Assembly: GCF_000718785.1 (NCBI RefSeq)
Contig: NZ_JOCA01000020.1
Location: forward strand, 87,415-151,414
Direction: 5' to 3'
DNA: 64,000 nt
Source of the DNA: Streptomyces sp. NRRL WC-3626
GTDB lineage: Bacteria; Actinomycetota; Actinomycetes; Streptomycetales; Streptomycetaceae
The notes under the pieces were generated by a model. It had not been told where the DNA came from. It saw nothing but the letters and a program-made list of their open reading frames with translations, and did no database searches. Shown here in pieces: positions 20,331 through 28,627 of this stretch. A program made the translations under genes and the position numbers. How positions within the stretch are numbered: the stretch's first letter is position 1; each line of letters opens with the position of its first letter.

Positions 20331-20426
20331 CCCTGGCACAGCACCTCTCTGACGTGACACCGCTCTGGCGTAACGCGGCTCTGGCGCAACACCGTTCCGG
20401 CGTAACGCCGCTCTGGCGTAATTGCG
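20331..20426. repeat. Six 16-bp tandem repeats
   Basis: Units start at 20331, 20347, 20363, 20379, 20395 and 20411. The consensus is near CTCTGGCGTAACNCCG. Units 3 to 6 are closest; unit 1 is the most diverged (about 11 of 16 matches to unit 4). The array lies between the PBP terminator and a transposase relic. It is in an open frame that would give a repeated peptide, but no ribosome-binding site or stop context supports translation. Confidence 0.8.
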
Positions 20427-20472
20427 ACAACCTGGCCTCCCCCTGTCGCCGTCTCATGTGGTGCCGACGACG

Positions 20473-20937
20473 ATGGTGAGCATGACTGGCGATCTTTCCC
20501 GACGGCTGGTCACCGACGAGTTGTGGACGCTGACGGAGCCGCTGCTGCCGGCGTTCGCACCCCGCCGGCAGGGCGGGGGCACGGCTCCCGTGGACGAGCG
20601 GGTGGTGTTCACCGCGGTGGTCTACGTGCTGACCAGCGGATGCGCCTGGCGGTCGCTGCCGGCCTGGCTCGAGATCTCACCGGCGACCGCGCACCGCCGC
20701 TTCACCGGCTGGACGAAGGCGGGCGTGTGGCAACGGCTGCACCGCGCCGCGGTGCGTGACGGGCTCGCGGGCGCGGGCGAGGCCGACTGGGCCGCCGTGA
20801 TCGCGAAGGCCGCGACACTGCGGGCCGGACAGCGGACCGGGACCGGTCCGGGCTCGCGAAGATCACCACACGAGACGCACACGAAGTCGCAGAAGCACTC
20901 AGCAAGCACCCAATTCGGGCAGCATCAAAACCCTTGA
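20473..20937 (+). pseudogene. IS5-family transposase N-terminal fragment
   Basis: The first ~85 codons encode the N-terminal domain of an IS5/IS1647-type transposase: LVTDELWTLTEPLLPAF, VVYVLTSGCAWRSLP and PATAHRRFTGWTKAGVWQRLH. After about position 20800 likeness ends, and the frame runs on through unrelated sequence to a stop at 20937. The DDE catalytic domain is absent, so the element is a non-functional scar. No terminal inverted repeats could be placed. Confidence 0.82.
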
Positions 20938-20998
20938 CTCCCCCCATTTCCCTGGTGTTCCTTTGATCATCATGTGCATGAGGGGAGGACAGTGATTC

Positions 20999-21616
20999 AT
21001 GGGTTTCCGGAACATCCGCGAGAGGCGAATACGCCGCTTCCTGACAAGCGCGGTGGTCACTCTGACCGTTCTGACCGGTATCACCGCGTGCGGCTCGGAC
21101 ACAGCCGGGGAAACGCGCGAGGAACCTGTCGCGGCATCCGACGCCAGTGAATCCCCCACCCGCCCGGCCGAGGGCCCGCTCTACACCGCCATGACGGAAA
21201 AGGCGGACGAGGGCAAGGGGTTCTCGCTCCGCGACGCGACGGGCCTGGACCGGCATGTGAGTCCGGCTCACGCGAAGAAATTCAAGGTCTGTTTCGAGAA
21301 GGAGAAACCGAACCTCAGAGCAGTGGTCCTCTACGCGGTCCGGAATTCCGAGACGTGCCCGCACGAGGTCGGCACCGGAGGCAAGGCCGACGGAACGCCG
21401 GACGTCGTGGGCACACGGCTGCGCAAGGCCACCGACCAGCTCGTACTGACGGGATACCCGCCGAAGCACATCCACGTGGACGTCGACGGCGAACCCGTGT
21501 CCGAGGCACGCAGCTGGTCGTACGAGGTCTGCCGGCAGAGCCCCGCGGCCGGCACCCCCTTCTCCTCGGACCTGGAGCCACGGCTGGTGATCTCGGCCTC
21601 CTGCGCCCAGGACTGA
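20999..21616 (+). CDS. Putative lipoprotein with PASTA-like C-terminal domain
   Basis: 205 residues. Signal peptide with lipobox ITAC (lipidated Cys31), an acidic linker, a 50-residue unassigned middle part, then about 70 residues resembling one PASTA repeat (PDVVGTRLRKATDQLVLTGY ... SPAAGTPFSSD). PASTA domains bind peptidoglycan or muropeptides, so a wall-sensing or wall-attached role is possible. GGGGAGGA precedes the ATG. It lies just after the IS scar, followed by two more exported proteins. The assignment of the PASTA fold is by pattern only. Confidence 0.7.
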   Translation: MGFRNIRERRIRRFLTSAVVTLTVLTGITACGSDTAGETREEPVAASDASESPTRPAEGPLYTAMTEKADEGKGFSLRDATGLDRHVSPAHAKKFKVCFEKEKPNLRAVVLYAVRNSETCPHEVGTGGKADGTPDVVGTRLRKATDQLVLTGYPPKHIHVDVDGEPVSEARSWSYEVCRQSPAAGTPFSSDLEPRLVISASCAQD

Positions 21617-21662
21617 CCCGGCAACCGACGGATCCACCACCAGAGAATGACGAGGTAATCCC

Positions 21663-22058
21663 ATGCGCAAGATCGCACGCGCCGCCGCCATACTTCCGAT
21701 CGTCGCCGCGTTCTGCGTCGGCATGACGGCGACCGCCCAGGCCGAGTCGGACTGCACCGACTACTCCGACAACGGCGGAGCCAAGGCCCAGTTCAAGGCG
21801 TACGGCGAGCATCTGCTGGTCGACGACATCTACGCCGACGGAAACTCCGCCGTCGGCGGCATCGAGATCTACGGCGACGGCCACTACTTCTACTGGAACC
21901 GGCTCAGCGCGGACGGCGGCGTACGCGACGTCAACCTCGACATCGCCGAGGGGACGACCGTCGTCATCAACGCCTGGCTCGGCAACTGGGACGGCACCGT
22001 CACGGGCGGCATCGACTTCACGTCCAACGCCGTCTCGAACTGCCACGCCGTGGCCTGA
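21663..22058 (+). CDS. Small secreted protein of unknown function
   Basis: 131 residues with a Sec signal peptide ending near AQA-E (residue 27). The mature part is about 104 residues, with two cysteines, many glycine and aromatic residues and a probable all-beta character (YGDGHYFYWN, INAWLGNWDG). No family recognised. It lies 46 bp after the lipoprotein gene and 62 bp before the next secreted protein on the same strand, possibly one transcription unit. Confidence 0.75.
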   Translation: MRKIARAAAILPIVAAFCVGMTATAQAESDCTDYSDNGGAKAQFKAYGEHLLVDDIYADGNSAVGGIEIYGDGHYFYWNRLSADGGVRDVNLDIAEGTTVVINAWLGNWDGTVTGGIDFTSNAVSNCHAVA

Positions 22059-22120
22059 TCCACCCAGCTCGCCCGCACCGATCTTCCGCCCGTAACGACC
22101 GGAACAGGAGCGTGATCACC

Positions 22121-22555
22121 ATGCGCAGAACGTTCGCCACCGCGGCCGCCCTCGCGCTGTCGCTGACCGGCCTCGGTGTCGCCACCGCCCCGAGTGCCTC
22201 CGCCGCAACGTCGGGCGCCGCCGAGTACGGCTGTCCGGGAAGCCTCGTCGGCACGTACAACACGCCGGCGTCGGGCGAGGTGTGGGGCCAGTTGCGCGTG
22301 TACTACTCCTCCGCGAACAGCGGCACCAACTGTGCCGTGCTGCTGGCGAAGAAGTACTACGGCTCGTCCCACTACATGGAAGTGGGCATCAACATCTCCG
22401 GCCGCAGCGGCAAGCTCGACTCCGGTGCGTACAAGTACTACGCGGGGCCCGTCACCGTCACCGGTACCAACGGGCACTGCATCGACGTCGGCGGCGGCGA
22501 GGACAACGGGGGCATCTGGGCGGGCAGGTCCGTCAAGGGCGTCCACTGCGGATGA
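22121..22555 (+). CDS. Secreted protein resembling spore-associated protein A
   Basis: 144 residues with a clear signal peptide (cleavage after ASA, near residue 28). The mature part has four cysteines and the segments VYYSSANSGTNCAVLL, SGAYKYYAGPV and C-terminal HCG, which resemble the small exported spore-associated protein A family of streptomycetes. The ATG at 22121 is chosen because AGGAG ends 10 nt upstream; the GTG at 22112 would be too close. Followed by a strong terminator. Confidence 0.72.
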   Translation: MRRTFATAAALALSLTGLGVATAPSASAATSGAAEYGCPGSLVGTYNTPASGEVWGQLRVYYSSANSGTNCAVLLAKKYYGSSHYMEVGINISGRSGKLDSGAYKYYAGPVTVTGTNGHCIDVGGGEDNGGIWAGRSVKGVHCG

Positions 22556-22579
22556 CCGGACCCGGCTGACACCGCCCTG

Positions 22580-22622
22580 CCGCCGCCCTCGCGCTTTCCA
22601 GGAAAAGCCGCGAGGGCGGCGG
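22580..22622 (+). terminator. Terminator after the secreted-protein genes
   Basis: CCGCCGCCCTCGCG (22580-22593) pairs with CGCGAGGGCGGCGG (22609-22622), a 14-bp stem with a 15-nt loop, 24 bp after the stop. Confidence 0.82.
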
Positions 22623-22658
22623 CATGCCCGTGACATCACATTCCTCACGGAATGCCGC

Positions 22659-22910
22659 TCATCCCGTACGGCCGCCACCTGAATTCGGGGACGGGGTGAT
22701 GTCGGGAATGAGCCCGAGCTCCTGCGCTTTCGCCCCCAGGGCGAAACGGCCGCTCACTCCGAGATCCGACATGATCCTCTGAACGCGACGCTGCACGGTC
22801 CGATGACTGACCCCGAGCCGTCGGGCCACGGTCGCGTCGTCGAACCCCTGATAAAGCAGCGTGAGTAAGTCGCGATCGCTTTCGTCTCCCCGGATGACCG
22901 ATTCCACCAT
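22659..22910 (-). CDS. Orphan LuxR-type HTH protein
   Basis: About 83 residues, essentially only a LuxR-type DNA-binding domain: LLTLLYQGFDDATVARRLGVSHRTVQRRVQRIMSDLG, here with the RTVQRRV recognition helix. It resembles the C-terminal HTH of large streptomycete LuxR/TrmB-like regulators but has no sensor domain. The start at 22910 (or the adjacent GTG) follows AAGGGGG; a longer 99-residue reading from 22958 is possible. It could be a stand-alone single-domain regulator or a fragment. No partner gene is adjacent. Confidence 0.7.
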   Translation of the reverse strand: MVESVIRGDESDRDLLTLLYQGFDDATVARRLGVSHRTVQRRVQRIMSDLGVSGRFALGAKAQELGLIPDITPSPNSGGGRTG

Positions 22911-23048
22911 GACCCCCTTCGCCCGGCCGGCCACACGGAACCGGCCCGGCGGAAGCATTCGCCGCCGAGCCGCCTCTGATCAAGACCTCCGGCCGCAATG
23001 GCTGAGATACGGACGGGCGGGACGCCGCGGAACCGGACCGGCGGCGGG

Positions 23049-23513
23049 TCAGCCCGCGAGCAGCTTCTTCACCACGGCGGCGACCCGGCCGCCCTCCGCC
23101 TGCCCGGCCACCTTCGGGTTCACGATCTTCATCACGGCGCCCATGGCCCGCGGTCCCTCCGCGCCCGCCGACCTGGCCTCCTCGACGGCCTGGGCGACGA
23201 TCGCGTTCAGCTCCTCGTCCGACAGCTGCTTGGGCAGGTACTGCGCCAGCACCTCGCCCTCCGCCTTCTCCCGCTCGGCCTGCTCGGGACGGCCGCCCTG
23301 CGCGAACGCCTCCGCCGCCTCCCGCCGCTTCTTCGCCTCGCGGGTGATCACCTTCTGCACCTCGTCGTCGGACAGCTCGCGCTTCTCCTTGCCCGCGACC
23401 TCCTCCTTGGTGATCGCGGTGAGGGTCAGCCGGAGCGTCGAGGAGCGGAGCTCGTCACGCGCCCTGATCGCGGCGTTGAGGTCGTCGTGCAGCTTCGACT
23501 TGAGCGTGGTCAT
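23049..23513 (-). CDS. GatB/YqeY domain-containing protein
   Basis: 154 residues with the YqeY layout: KLHDDLNAAIRARDELRSSTLRL at the N-terminus, the central AKKRREAAEAFAQGGR, and the C-terminal GAVMKIVNPKVAGQAEGGRVA. YqeY resembles the tRNA-binding tail domain of GatB and may act in tRNA-dependent amidation or translation; its role is not settled. Divergent from the metallophosphoesterase gene. GACAAT 6 nt before the ATG is a weak leaderless-type -10 candidate. Confidence 0.92.
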   Translation of the reverse strand: MTTLKSKLHDDLNAAIRARDELRSSTLRLTLTAITKEEVAGKEKRELSDDEVQKVITREAKKRREAAEAFAQGGRPEQAEREKAEGEVLAQYLPKQLSDEELNAIVAQAVEEARSAGAEGPRAMGAVMKIVNPKVAGQAEGGRVAAVVKKLLAG

Positions 23514-23616
23514 GACTTGATTGTCGCAGGTACGGGCCCGGGCACGCCTGCCGATTTAAGGGCCCCTGGCCCATGGGGCGTTCGGCGGCACCTCGCGGGT
23601 CTGACACGATGGACGC

Positions 23617-24543
23617 ATGCGCGCGCGATACGGAATCCCCCTGGGAATCACGGCGGCCGGCGCCGCCGGGCTGCTGTACGCGGCGGGCTTCGAAGCCCGC
23701 TCCTTCCGCCTGCGACGGGTGACCATCCCCGTCCTGCCCTCCGGGATGCGCCCCCTGCGCGTGCTCCAGGTATCCGACATCCACATGGTCGGCGGGCAGC
23801 GCAAGAAGCAGCGCTGGCTGCGCTCACTGGCCGGCCTGCGCCCCGACTTCGTCCTCAACACGGGCGACAACCTGTCCGACCCCGAGGGCGTACCGGAGGT
23901 CCTCGACGCGCTCGGCCCCCTGATGGAGTTCCCGGGGGCGTACGTCTTCGGCTCCAACGACTACTACGGCCCCACGCTCCGCAACCCGGGCCGCTACCTG
24001 GTCGAGAAGGTCCAGGGCCGCCACGGCCTGAACGGCAACGCCCCGGTGACCGGCGTCGTCCACAACCCGTGGGAGGACCTGCGGGACGGCTTCGACACGG
24101 CCGGCTGGCTGAACCTGACGAACACCAGGGGCACGCTGAAGATCGACGGCACGTCCATCGAGCTGACCGGCCTGGACGACCCCCACATCAAGCGCGACCG
24201 CTACACGGAGGTCGCGGGCGGCCCCTCGGACGCGGCGGACTTCTCCATGGGCGTCGTCCACGCCCCGTATCTGCGCGCCCTGGACGCCTTCACGGCCGAC
24301 GGCTACCCCCTGGTCCTGGCCGGCCACACCCACGGCGGCCAGCTCTGCATCCCCTTCTACGGCGCCCTGGTCACCAACTGCGACCTGGACACGGACCGCG
24401 TGAAGGGCCTGTCCACGCACACCTCCGGCGGCCACACGTCCTACCTCCACGTGTCGGCGGGCTGCGGCACCAGCCGCTACACCCCGGTCCGCTTCGCCTG
24501 CCCCCCGGAGGCGACGCTGATGACACTGGTGAGCCGGGACTGA
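23617..24543 (+). CDS. Membrane-anchored metallophosphoesterase
   Basis: 308 residues with an N-terminal hydrophobic anchor (residues 6-27). Calcineurin-like phosphoesterase motifs follow in order: VSDIHMVGG, NTGDNLSD, GSNDYYG (GNH variant with serine), VVHAPY and GHTHGGQ. The family hydrolyses phosphodiesters or pyrophosphates such as UDP-diacylglucosamine; the substrate here is unknown. The conserved partner in Streptomyces is the divergent YqeY gene. Confidence 0.92.
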   Translation: MRARYGIPLGITAAGAAGLLYAAGFEARSFRLRRVTIPVLPSGMRPLRVLQVSDIHMVGGQRKKQRWLRSLAGLRPDFVLNTGDNLSDPEGVPEVLDALGPLMEFPGAYVFGSNDYYGPTLRNPGRYLVEKVQGRHGLNGNAPVTGVVHNPWEDLRDGFDTAGWLNLTNTRGTLKIDGTSIELTGLDDPHIKRDRYTEVAGGPSDAADFSMGVVHAPYLRALDAFTADGYPLVLAGHTHGGQLCIPFYGALVTNCDLDTDRVKGLSTHTSGGHTSYLHVSAGCGTSRYTPVRFACPPEATLMTLVSRD

Positions 24544-24703
24544 CGCCCTTCGGCGGGGCGGGACCGAGGTTCCTCGGCCAGCCGGGGCTGACGCCCTCGG
24601 GCCGGCCGGAGGCCGACGCCCTCGCTGGGCCGGGTCCCCGCACGATCACCCGTCCGGCCCACCCGCATCGCCCCGGACCGGTCATCCGCCCACGCTGGGG
24701 TGC

Positions 24704-25444
24704 ATGACCGCCCCGATACCCAGGGACCTCCCGGACATCCCCGCCCTGCCGCGCACGCACCCGGCGTCGGCCGCCCTCTACGCCCCCGCCAGAGCCGTCG
24801 TCCCCCTGGTACGCCGCCCGCTGGCAGCGGCGTACCGCCTGCTCCTGGCCCTGCTGGCGACGGCCGCCGTACTGGCCGAGGCCCTCCTCGGCAGCGCGCC
24901 CCGGATCCTGAGCTACTTCGTGATCCAGAGCACGGTCCTGCTGGCCCTGGTCATGCTGGCCTCGGCCCACCGGGCCTGGAGCGCCCGCCACCCGCTCCCG
25001 GCCGCCCTCACGGGAGCGACCCTGCTCTACGTGGCGACGGCATCCCTGGTCCACCACATCCTCGTGGCGCCCTCCACGATGACCGGCGACACCTCCCGCC
25101 TGGACTCACTCGCCGCCCACACCCTGTACACGGTGCTCCCCGTCGCGGCGGCCCTGGACTGGCTCCTCCTGACCCCGCCGGCCCGCACCCACCTCCGCCA
25201 GGCCACCACCTGGATGCTGTACCCCCTGGCCTACCTGGCCTTCACCCTGGTCCGCGGCGAACTCGCCCCCGGCTACCTCTACCCCTTCCTCGACGTCGCC
25301 CGGCACGGCTACCGCAGCGTCCTCGCCAACGCCCTCCTCCTCGGCCTCGCCTGCTACGCCCTCGCCGTCCTCCTCGTGGCCCTGGACCACGCCCGCCCCC
25401 GCCCCCGCAAAACCGGATTTCGTCCACGGCCTCCGGTGGGCTAA
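24704..25444 (+). CDS. Pr6Pr-family membrane protein
   Basis: 246 residues with about six hydrophobic segments and the family signatures [25 protein letters not shown] and GYLYPFLDV, typical of the bacterial Pr6Pr (FAR-17a/AIG1-like) membrane family. Function unknown. The direct repeats TGACGCCCT at 24541, 24589 and (as CGACGCCCT) 24613 fill the upstream 160 bp. Confidence 0.85.
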   Translation: MTAPIPRDLPDIPALPRTHPASAALYAPARAVVPLVRRPLAAAYRLLLALLATAAVLAEALLGSAPRILSYFVIQSTVLLALVMLASAHRAWSARHPLPAALTGATLLYVATASLVHHILVAPSTMTGDTSRLDSLAAHTLYTVLPVAAALDWLLLTPPARTHLRQATTWMLYPLAYLAFTLVRGELAPGYLYPFLDVARHGYRSVLANALLLGLACYALAVLLVALDHARPRPRKTGFRPRPPVG

Positions 25445-25477
25445 AGTAAACGTCGTCGCCGCGACAGCAGCGACAAT

Positions 25478-25551
25478 CGGGGTGTAGCGCAGCTTGGCAG
25501 CGCGCTTCGTTCGGGACGAAGAGGTCGTGGGTTCAAATCCCGCCACCCCGA
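25478..25551 (+). tRNA. tRNA-Pro (CGG)
   Basis: 74 nt fold into a full cloverleaf: acceptor CGGGGTG/CACCCCG, D-stem GCGC/GCGC, anticodon stem CTTCG/CGAAG around loop TTCGGGA (anticodon CGG, reading CCG), and T-loop TTCAAAT. The discriminator base is A and no CCA is encoded. An integrase remnant 100 bp downstream marks this tRNA as the probable attachment site of an integrative element. Confidence 0.97.
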
Positions 25552-25564
25552 CAGCCGAAACACC

Positions 25565-25602
25565 AGGTGAGGCACCTACTCAATTGAGTAGGTGCCTCAC
25601 CT
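25565..25602. terminator. 38-bp perfect palindrome after tRNA-Pro
   Basis: A perfect inverted repeat centred on CAATTG (25581-25586), with 19-bp arms beginning AGGTGAGGCACCTACTC, followed by TGTTTC. It lies 13 bp after the tRNA and is most simply a bidirectional terminator. The flanking AAACACC/CTGTTT extends the symmetry imperfectly. Confidence 0.8.
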
Positions 25603-25647
25603 GTTTCGTGTGCGTGTCTATCTGCGTGACTACCGCGTCCCGCGTGT

Positions 25648-25794
25648 CTATGGCCGCTGCGGATCAGCACCGAAGATCCCGTCCATGACCACGGCGCCGG
25701 TCTGGATCACGGGCCGGATCTGCTTCCAGTAGACCTCCTCGGTCACGGCCGTCCCGGAGTGCCCGACGAGCCGGGAGATCACTTCCAGCGGTAC
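25648..25794 (-). pseudogene. Tyrosine integrase C-terminal remnant
   Basis: The last 48 codons of a tyrosine recombinase survive: VPLEVISRLVGHSGTAVTEEVYWKQ contains the conserved LVGH histidine and the EEVY nucleophile tyrosine, followed by PVIQTGAVVMD typical of actinomycete ICE integrases. The frame upstream of 25794 is unrelated sequence; the catalytic arginines and core-binding domain are missing. Orientation and distance from tRNA-Pro fit a degraded element integrated at the tRNA 3' end. Confidence 0.85.
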
Positions 25795-25838
25795 GCAACG
25801 GTACGGCTTCCGTGAGCATGACTTGTCTGACCTCTTGA

Positions 25839-26426
25839 TCAGTGGCTGCGGACAGCGGAGGCAGCGTCCTCCTGCTTCTCGGCGTCGGAGAACAGGAGGG
25901 TGGGCTCGGCGAGGATGTCGCGGCCGACCTCGCTCTTGTAGATCTCGTCGACGCTGCCGAATCGGGCTTCGGAGTAGTCGAGGTCCAGCAACGTGGCGGC
26001 CTGGCGGACCGATGCCTCGTCGGGCCCCTCGATCTCCAGGAAGGCGGGGAGATCGGGCCAGGTGTCGAAGTCGAAGGCGACCTCGCCCAGGCGCCACTCC
26101 TCGCGGTAGTTCTCCTGGTAGCGGACTTCGGTGAGGCCGACCCGGCGCAGGATGTCGGCCATGGCGTGCAGGTCGGACACCTCGGTCTCGATCTCCTTTG
26201 TGCCGTCGATCGTGGTGGCGTCGGTGACCTGCTTGAGCGTGAGCGTAGACCGGGTGCCTTCGTCCCGAAGGCGGACCCAGGCCCCGCCGTCGAGGGAGTC
26301 GTTCTCGAAGATCTTGCGGGTGAGGAGGGTGCGGGGGAACGCCTGGACGGCTCCGAGGGCGGTCAGCTTGGCCTGGAGGTCGGCGGCGTCGACGGCCAGG
26401 AACTTCGCCTCGTACTCGTGATCCAT
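25839..26426 (-). CDS. CYTH-domain protein (class IV adenylate cyclase-like)
   Basis: 195 residues. The N-terminal EYEAKF signature (ExExK type) and further charged strand motifs WVRLRDEG, STLTLKQ, EIETEV and FLEIEGPDE form the CYTH triphosphate tunnel. Family members are class IV adenylate cyclases, thiamine-triphosphatases and inorganic triphosphatases, all acting on triphosphate-bearing substrates with divalent metals. Last gene of a minus-strand run; AGAAGGA precedes the ATG, and the methyltransferase stop is 12 bp upstream. Confidence 0.9.
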   Translation of the reverse strand: MDHEYEAKFLAVDAADLQAKLTALGAVQAFPRTLLTRKIFENDSLDGGAWVRLRDEGTRSTLTLKQVTDATTIDGTKEIETEVSDLHAMADILRRVGLTEVRYQENYREEWRLGEVAFDFDTWPDLPAFLEIEGPDEASVRQAATLLDLDYSEARFGSVDEIYKSEVGRDILAEPTLLFSDAEKQEDAASAVRSH

Positions 26427-26438
26427 GGGGTCCTTCTC

Positions 26439-27101
26439 TTAGATGTGGTCGGTGAAGGGGGACGTTCGGGCTGCCATGAGCAGGCCCATGCGGTGGGTGT
26501 GGTCGTTCGGCTGGCCGACGTGGGCCCGTTCCGTGAACTCGTTCGTGCGCAGGGTGAGCAGGATTTCCCAGTCACCGATGAAGTGAGGGAGCAGGCGCTC
26601 GGGGGAGGTGTAGTGCTCGGTCATGTGGTGGCGTCTTTCGACGGGCATCATGAACTCCGCACCGAACACACCGCCCGGGCGGACCAGGCGTTGCATGCGG
26701 TCGACGAACTCGGCGAGCGGGCGGTGGTGGTTGGCACTGTAGTGCCACGAGCAGCTCGTCCAGACCGCCTCGCACTGCACGCCCAGGGGCTTGCCCTCGA
26801 GGAAGTCGTCCTCAACCACGTGGACGCGGGAATGGAGTTCTTCGAGCTTCAGCCGGTCGATCAGGCCCATCGCGTGGGCCTCGCTGTCACCCGGAAGGCG
26901 TACCTCGCCTCCGTGCAGGGCAAGCGTGTCGCGTTCGATGGCGACCACGTGGTAGCCGGCGGCGGCCAGCGGCAGGACGAACTTGCCGTCGCTCGCGCCG
27001 ACGACCGCGACGGTGGCATCAGGGGCGACGCGCTCGCGCAGTGTGCCGAGGAACTGGGGGAAGAAGGTGAGGGTGTGCTCCCACAGGCTCTGGGTCTGCA
27101 T
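26439..27101 (-). CDS. SAM-dependent methyltransferase
   Basis: 220 residues with a Rossmann-type motif I VAVVGASDGKFVLPLAAAGY, the acidic residue in AIERD, and motif-IV-like AVWTSCSWHY, where class I methyltransferases carry their catalytic loop. The substrate is unknown; the neighbourhood of kinase and CYTH genes suggests a phosphorylated small molecule or nucleotide (inference). AAGGAG lies 9 nt before the ATG. Its 5' end overlaps the 3' end of the interrupted kinase frame by 83 bp. Confidence 0.85.
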   Translation of the reverse strand: MQTQSLWEHTLTFFPQFLGTLRERVAPDATVAVVGASDGKFVLPLAAAGYHVVAIERDTLALHGGEVRLPGDSEAHAMGLIDRLKLEELHSRVHVVEDDFLEGKPLGVQCEAVWTSCSWHYSANHHRPLAEFVDRMQRLVRPGGVFGAEFMMPVERRHHMTEHYTSPERLLPHFIGDWEILLTLRTNEFTERAHVGQPNDHTHRMGLLMAARTSPFTDHI

Positions 27102-27660
27102 GGGAGTTCGCTCCTTGCCTGTCGGTTTCTGTGATCACGCGGAGGACCTCTTCGGGGCTGCGCCCCGTGGTGTCGACGCGGCGCATCGGGAACGAGGCGT
27201 AGGCGTCGGTCATCTGGTCCGGGACGGTTTCGATCAGTGCGTCCCACTACGTCGCGGGCTTGTCCCGGGCGGCCAGACGACGGCGGCGTTCGTCGTCGCC
27301 GCAGACGAGGTAGTACGTGACGGGTGTCGGGAGCCGACGCGGCAGCGTGACGCCGAGCCGAGCCCCCATGGCCCGGTGGGTGGCGAGGCACCGGGCGAAG
27401 TAGCTCTCGACGACTACGGGGACGCCGGCGTTGAGGTGGCTCTGGATTTCCTCGGCCGCGGTGAACAGCGCGGAGAGGTAGAGGCACATTCGCGCTTCGA
27501 CGTTGGTCCGCTGGTCCACGGCCGCTCTGAGGGGCTGGTACAGGGCGGGCACGGTGGGGACGAGGACGGCTTGGCGGGCGGCGGCGAGCATCGGGGCGAC
27601 GGTCGACTTGCCGGTGCCTCGTAAGCCCTCCAGGCTCTCGAATCGCGGGTGATCAGGCAC
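27019..27660 (-). pseudogene. P-loop (thymidylate-kinase-like) kinase interrupted by in-frame TAG
   Basis: The frame starts at a GTG overlapping the end of the radical SAM gene by 8 bp. It encodes a Walker A motif LEGLRGTGKST near residue 10, a PVVVESYFARCLATHR lid-like region and LVCGDDERRRRLAARDKPAT. Codon 138 is TAG (27247-27249). Reading straight on in the same frame gives WDALIETVPDQMTDAYASF and a further ~75 residues before a natural stop. That continuation has normal high-GC codon use, so this looks like a recent nonsense mutation, or rarely a sequencing error or read-through. The full reading is 213 residues, a usual length for dNMP-kinase-like proteins. Confidence 0.75.
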
Positions 27661-28555
27661 GGGCGTACACCACGTCCGGCACCGCGAGCGTGAGCTCGTC
27701 GCTGGCCGAGGGCTGGTGGACGATGCGGCCGGCGCTCTTCTCGTACCAGAAGGCGTGAGAGTCCTTGCCCACGGCCTTGCAGGACATGGTCAGGGCACCA
27801 CGCGGGTCGGCCTCGATGCGGTCGATCTCGCGGGGCCCGCCGGTCGGGGCGCAGAGCTGTGGGGCGCCGTGCTCGGAGAGGTCCTCGTCGACGATCACCT
27901 CCAGGGGCAGGTTGGCCGCCGCGAGCTCTTCGCGGAGCCGGCCGTAGGCGGCAGGCCCGGTGACCAGTAGCTCGGGGTGGTCGGCGGCGTTGCCTACGGG
28001 CCGCAGGTGGTGGAGCTTGAGTTGCTGGACCCCGAGTCGGGCCATGATGCCGGCGAGGGGGAGTACCTCACCGATGTTCCGTGAGGTCACGGTCATGGTC
28101 GCGCCGGTCGGCACTCCGAGGTCCCGTGCCAGGCTCAGTGCGTTGAGGGCGCTCTGGTAGCTGCCGTGCCTGCGGATGCCGTCGTTGGTCGATCCGACGC
28201 CCTCCAGGGACACCCTGAGGAGGTCCAGATGCGGCGCGATCTCCTTCAAGCGTCGCTCGATCCGGTACCCGTTGGTGCAGATCTCGACGCGCTGGCCCAG
28301 TGCTTCCTTGGCGTGATGGACGACCTGCGGGAGATCCCGGTACACGAAGGGCTCCCCGCCGAGCAGGGTGACCTCCTCCGTGCCGTACTCGTCGCGCATC
28401 AGAGTGAGGAGGCAAGCGGCTTCGTCGGCGGTGAAGGCGTCCGCGTACTGAAGCCGCTTGCCGTGGAAGCAGTGCAGGCACGTGAAGTTGCAGCGGTAGA
28501 GCAGCTGCAGGTACAGCATCCGGATCTTCCTGATCCCGGTAACTTCCCTGATCAC
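27653..28555 (-). CDS. Radical SAM enzyme
   Basis: 300 residues. C22, C26 and C29 form the CxxxCxxC cluster motif (CNFTCLHC), with LLGGEP at residues 64-69 for SAM binding. A C-terminal part follows with two more cysteines (QLCAPTG and TMSCKAVG) that could hold an auxiliary cluster or zinc. AAGGAG lies 5 nt before the GTG. It is translationally coupled to the kinase downstream. No RiPP precursor is visible in the adjacent DNA, so a small-molecule or nucleotide substrate is more likely than a peptide, but this is inference. Confidence 0.9.
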   Translation of the reverse strand: MIREVTGIRKIRMLYLQLLYRCNFTCLHCFHGKRLQYADAFTADEAACLLTLMRDEYGTEEVTLLGGEPFVYRDLPQVVHHAKEALGQRVEICTNGYRIERRLKEIAPHLDLLRVSLEGVGSTNDGIRRHGSYQSALNALSLARDLGVPTGATMTVTSRNIGEVLPLAGIMARLGVQQLKLHHLRPVGNAADHPELLVTGPAAYGRLREELAAANLPLEVIVDEDLSEHGAPQLCAPTGGPREIDRIEADPRGALTMSCKAVGKDSHAFWYEKSAGRIVHQPSASDELTLAVPDVVYARA

Positions 28556-28627
28556 TTGGGCTCCTTCGGCTGGCTGCCTTTCGGGAACCCGATCGTGGCT
28601 GTCTGCCCGGGGACCTCGTCACCGCGT

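Noticed and set aside
20297..20479. Coding gene with repeated 16-residue peptide
   Set aside because: No start context. The repeats are better described as 16-bp DNA units.
24541..24700. TGACGCCCT direct repeats as a regulatory array
   Set aside because: Three loose copies at uneven spacing (48 and about 24 bp) in GC-rich intergenic DNA; chance is likely.
28556..28627. RiPP precursor peptide next to the radical SAM gene
   Set aside because: The 72-bp gap and flanks hold no short frame with a ribosome-binding site and a core-like C-terminus.
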